64,000 bases of DNA from an uncultured Opitutia bacterium (GTDB taxonomy: Bacteria; Verrucomicrobiota; Verrucomicrobiia; Opitutales; Opitutaceae), in NCBI GenBank assembly GCA_937952235.1, contig CALFZM010000366.1:1-64000 (forward strand). Reading direction: 5' to 3'. The notes under the pieces are model-generated. The model was not told where the DNA came from. It was given only the letters and a program-made list of their open reading frames with translations, and ran no database searches. The translations under genes and the position numbers were made by a program. This document shows, piece by piece, positions 61,895 to 64,000 of this stretch (position 1 is the stretch's first letter; every line of letters begins with the position of its first letter).

Positions 61895-62788
61895 TCACTC
61901 CGCGACCGCGAGCTGCGGCCACAGTTCCCGGACTCGCTTCACCGCCTCCGCGAGAAACGCCCGCACCACCGGCGGCGGTTCATCGCGCCACCAGGCGGCC
62001 ACCTCGACGAGCGGAAATCCGGGCAGCGGCAGCACCCGGACGCCCGGCTGCCGGACATAGCCCGGAAAATCCAGGCTCACGCCCACGCCCTGTCCGCGCG
62101 CGACATACGGCGCGATCATGAGCAGTGAATCGGCCTCGATGCTGACGGGCCAGCGGACGCCCCGAGCCCGCAGTTCGCGCTGGAACAGCCGCGTCACGGT
62201 CTCGCTGGCGGGCAGGCTGATGAGCGGCCGGCGCCCGGGCGTGTCCGCCCACCACGCTTCGGGCGGGCGCCTCGGGCCGCGGGCCGGCACCAGCAGCACG
62301 AGCGGCACGCGCAGGAGTCGGCGGCACCGCACGCCCGCCGGCGCCCGCGGACCGGCTGCTGCGACCACCAGGTCGACGCGCCCGGATTCAAGCCGGTGCA
62401 TGAGATCGGCCTGCAGTCCCCCGCAAAGATTCAACCGCAGGCCGGGCAGATGCGCGCGCAGCCGTTCCGCGATCTCGGGCACATGATCCCGCAGCGCCAC
62501 CTCCGCCGCGCCCAGCCGAAGGACCGGCGTTTCGCCCGCGCGAATTTCCTCCGCCACGGCGTCGAGCCGGCCGAAGAACGGCTCGATGAACGCCGCCAGC
62601 TTCTTGCCGGCCGCGGTGAGACGGAACGGCGAACGTTCGAACAACCTCGTCCCGAGATCCGCCTCGAGCTGGCGGAGCTGGCCGCTCACCGCCGGCTGCT
62701 GGATCCCGTAGGGGATGTGCCGTACCGCGCGGCTGATGCCGCCGTGCCGCGCCACGTAGTGGAACAGCTCGAGGTGGTGAACGTTCAT
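61895..62788 (-). CDS. LysR-family transcriptional regulator
   Basis: 297 aa from the second ATG (62788), which aligns with the family start MNVHHLELFHYVARHGGISRA. N-terminal helix-turn-helix GIQQPAVSGQLRQLEADLGTRLFERSPFRLTAAG in pieces, then a periplasmic-binding-protein-like effector domain. It converges with the dimethylformamidase-like gene (25 bp between stops) and diverges from the small secreted protein gene; either may be its target. Confidence 0.88.
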   Translation of the reverse strand: MNVHHLELFHYVARHGGISRAVRHIPYGIQQPAVSGQLRQLEADLGTRLFERSPFRLTAAGKKLAAFIEPFFGRLDAVAEEIRAGETPVLRLGAAEVALRDHVPEIAERLRAHLPGLRLNLCGGLQADLMHRLESGRVDLVVAAAGPRAPAGVRCRRLLRVPLVLLVPARGPRRPPEAWWADTPGRRPLISLPASETVTRLFQRELRARGVRWPVSIEADSLLMIAPYVARGQGVGVSLDFPGYVRQPGVRVLPLPGFPLVEVAAWWRDEPPPVVRAFLAEAVKRVRELWPQLAVAE

Positions 62789-62861
62789 CCGGCGTCGAGG
62801 CAAGCAGCGCGCCACGGCGGGCGCAATGCCGCGGCCATCGAGCGGAGCAATGGGGCCATCG

Positions 62862-62874
62862 GATTTATCGAATC
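62862..62874. promoter_or_regulatory. Short inverted repeat in LysR/secreted-protein promoter region
   Basis: GATT-TATCG-AATC lies in the 121-bp divergent gap. A -10-like TAGAAT follows at about 62896, very close to the downstream ATG. It could be a LysR operator, but the arms are short. Confidence 0.3.
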
Positions 62875-62909
62875 ACACCGGCGGCGCACTCTCCGCTAGA
62901 ATCGCCGGC

Positions 62910-63455
62910 ATGAACTCGCATCCGACTTTCCGCGCGGCCTGGGCGGCCCTGGCCGTGCTCGTGGCGCCGCTGGCGTGCGTCCCGGCGGCCCGTGCCGCCA
63001 GCGTCGGCGTGTACGACTCCCGGCTCGTCGCCTACGCCTGGTTCAACGCGCCGCCGCAACGCACCGCCCTGCGCGCCCGGGTCGCCGCGGCCCGCAAGGC
63101 GCAGGCCGACGGCGACCGGGAGGAAGGCGCCAGGCTCGAGCGGCTGATCAAGGCCGACCAGTCCCGGATTCATCTCCAGGTCTTCAGCACCGCGCCGATT
63201 CCCGAAATACTGGAGCAACTCGCGCCCGCGGTGACCCGCGCGCGCAGCGACACGGGCGTAACCCGGCTGGTGTCGAAATGGGACACCGCCGCGCTCCGCG
63301 GCATTCCCCCGGAGGAACGGATCGACGTCACGGAATTGCTGGTCCGCGACCTGGAGCTGGATGAGAAGCAGCGGGCGACGCTGCGCGCGATCGCCGCGAA
63401 GCCGCCCCTCCCACTCTGGCAGGCCCGCCTGCTGGCGTTCGCCGGCCGGCTCTAG
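62910..63455 (+). CDS. Small secreted protein, unknown function
   Basis: 181 aa. Signal peptide AALAVLVAPLACVPAARAA, then a mostly helical, charged mature part (VAAARKAQADGDREEGARLERLIKADQSR shown in part as EEGARLERLIKADQSR) and a C-terminal LPLWQARLLAFAGRL. No recognised domain or catalytic motif. The start was placed at MNSHPTF on the strength of the signal. Confidence 0.65.
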   Translation: MNSHPTFRAAWAALAVLVAPLACVPAARAASVGVYDSRLVAYAWFNAPPQRTALRARVAAARKAQADGDREEGARLERLIKADQSRIHLQVFSTAPIPEILEQLAPAVTRARSDTGVTRLVSKWDTAALRGIPPEERIDVTELLVRDLELDEKQRATLRAIAAKPPLPLWQARLLAFAGRL

Positions 63456-63498
63456 CGACGAACGAAATCGGGGAGCCGTTCCCCGGACAGCGCCTTTG

Positions 63499-63529
63499 CC
63501 GGCGCCGGAGCGCAGCCGGAGGGCGCCGG
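63499..63529. terminator. Inverted repeat between converging genes
   Basis: CCGGCGCC and GGCGCCGG, 15-nt loop. No T run on either strand, so termination is only a possibility. Confidence 0.35.
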
Positions 63530-63540
63530 TCCTGGCGAGT

Positions 63541-64000
63541 CTACTTTCCCCGGAAGTCGTAGCAGATGATCCGTGCGCCCTTCCCGCCGCGCACGTCGCG
63601 GGAATTCTGCGCCACGTAAAGGAGCCCGCGGTGCAGCGCGGGCAGCGTCCAGGAGGAGTGCGCCAGGAAGAGCCGCACGCGCTGCCGCACCTTGAGTCCC
63701 CCGGGGCCCAGCTCGAACTCGGCGAAGAGCCCGTCCTCGCCGAGCGCGAAGGTGCGTTCGCCCGCTCGAAGCAGCGTGCCGCGAAAGAAGCTGTTGACCC
63801 GGCCGTCCTGCTCGAAGCGCGTGTCGTCCTGCCACACGATCGCGCCGGTCGCGAGGTCGACGCACTTGAGCTCCGTATCGGGCGGGTTGCGGCCCGCGAA
63901 ACCGTAGAGATGTCCGCCTCGCGCCTGCGGCATCATCCAATGCAGCCCGAAGCCGCGCTGGGCCCAGAGCGGGCGCGCCTTCAGCCCGGCGTCGAACTCC
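63541..64000 (-). CDS. PQQ-type beta-propeller protein, C-terminal end (cut by window)
   Basis: The frame is open to the window edge; the last 150 or so residues are visible. Propeller blade repeats of the outer-membrane-assembly/PQQ type: LYGFAGRNPPDTELKCVDLATGAIVWQ in pieces, EDGLFAEFELGPGGLKVRQ and RGLLYVAQNSRD. Ends ICYDFRGK. Probably exported; the signal lies outside the window. Confidence 0.7.
   Translation of the reverse strand, partial: EFDAGLKARPLWAQRGFGLHWMMPQARGGHLYGFAGRNPPDTELKCVDLATGAIVWQDDTRFEQDGRVNSFFRGTLLRAGERTFALGEDGLFAEFELGPGGLKVRQRVRLFLAHSSWTLPALHRGLLYVAQNSRDVRGGKGARIICYDFRGK

Noticed and set aside
1..64000. tRNA, rRNA, CRISPR arrays, insertion sequences, integrases, prophage genes
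   Set aside because: Looked for and not recognised; intergenic gaps are short and explained by promoters or the REPIN-like element.

Overview
The window is GC-rich and dense with long genes. It looks like a chromosomal segment of a Verrucomicrobiota bacterium, most likely Opitutaceae or a close relative. The inference rests on four TonB-dependent receptors with carboxypeptidase-regulatory-like N-termini, Tat-exported Gfo/Idh/MocA and dimethylformamidase-like proteins, a DUF1080 protein, several HisKA_3/PhoR-type regulators, and start codons that mostly lack a Shine-Dalgarno sequence. No rRNA, tRNA, CRISPR array, integrase or insertion sequence was recognised.

Layout. 0-3.6 kb: a Tat oxidoreductase, a threonine dehydratase-like gene preceded by what reads as a branched-chain amino-acid leader-peptide attenuator, and a DUF1080 protein. 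3.7-10.3 kb: a TMTC-like membrane/TPR protein, a secreted purple-acid-phosphatase-like enzyme and a TonB receptor. 10.8-13.6 kb: a NarL-type two-component pair. 13.6-22.1 kb: one minus-strand block running porin-pstS-pstC-pstA-pstB-phoU-phoB-phoR. 22.2-29 kb: a single-domain chromate transporter, then a TolC/adaptor/RND efflux operon with a divergent PadR regulator. 29-33.9 kb: a CHAD protein, a GH3-like ligase with an alpha/beta-hydrolase, and a Ser/Thr-phosphatase-like enzyme. 34-39 kb: a large secreted protein and its TonB receptor. 39.1-43.05 kb: a four-gene overlapping operon (GT4, GT28, diacylglycerol kinase, PlcP-like phosphoesterase). 43.3-51.9 kb: two TonB receptors and two secreted metallophosphoesterases. 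52.2-60.2 kb: a minus-strand cluster of DUF3419 (BtaA-like), SnoaL-like, PEP-synthase/RPH-like, aminotransferase-acyl reductase fusion and MFS exporter genes. 60.3-64 kb: a dimethylformamidase-like protein, a LysR regulator, a small secreted protein and a PQQ-type propeller cut by the window edge.

The unifying theme is phosphate economy. Besides the complete pst-pho block, I find direct repeats resembling Pho boxes (7-mers of YYGTNAY type spaced 11 bp) upstream of the porin/pst block, the CHAD (polyphosphate-binding) gene, the 36-39 kb TonB receptor and the PlcP/glycosyltransferase operon. Together these suggest a Pho regulon that takes up phosphate, strips it from external esters, and replaces phospholipids with glycolipids. 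The GT4 gene of the lipid operon is interrupted in this sequence.

Two other items stand out. One is the leader-peptide attenuator at 2578-2719. The other is the 52-60 kb cluster, whose fused aminotransferase/acyl reductase next to an ATP-grasp dikinase-like enzyme suggests a long-chain amine product. A dispersed double-hairpin (REPIN-like) repeat occurs at five places, mostly between converging genes.
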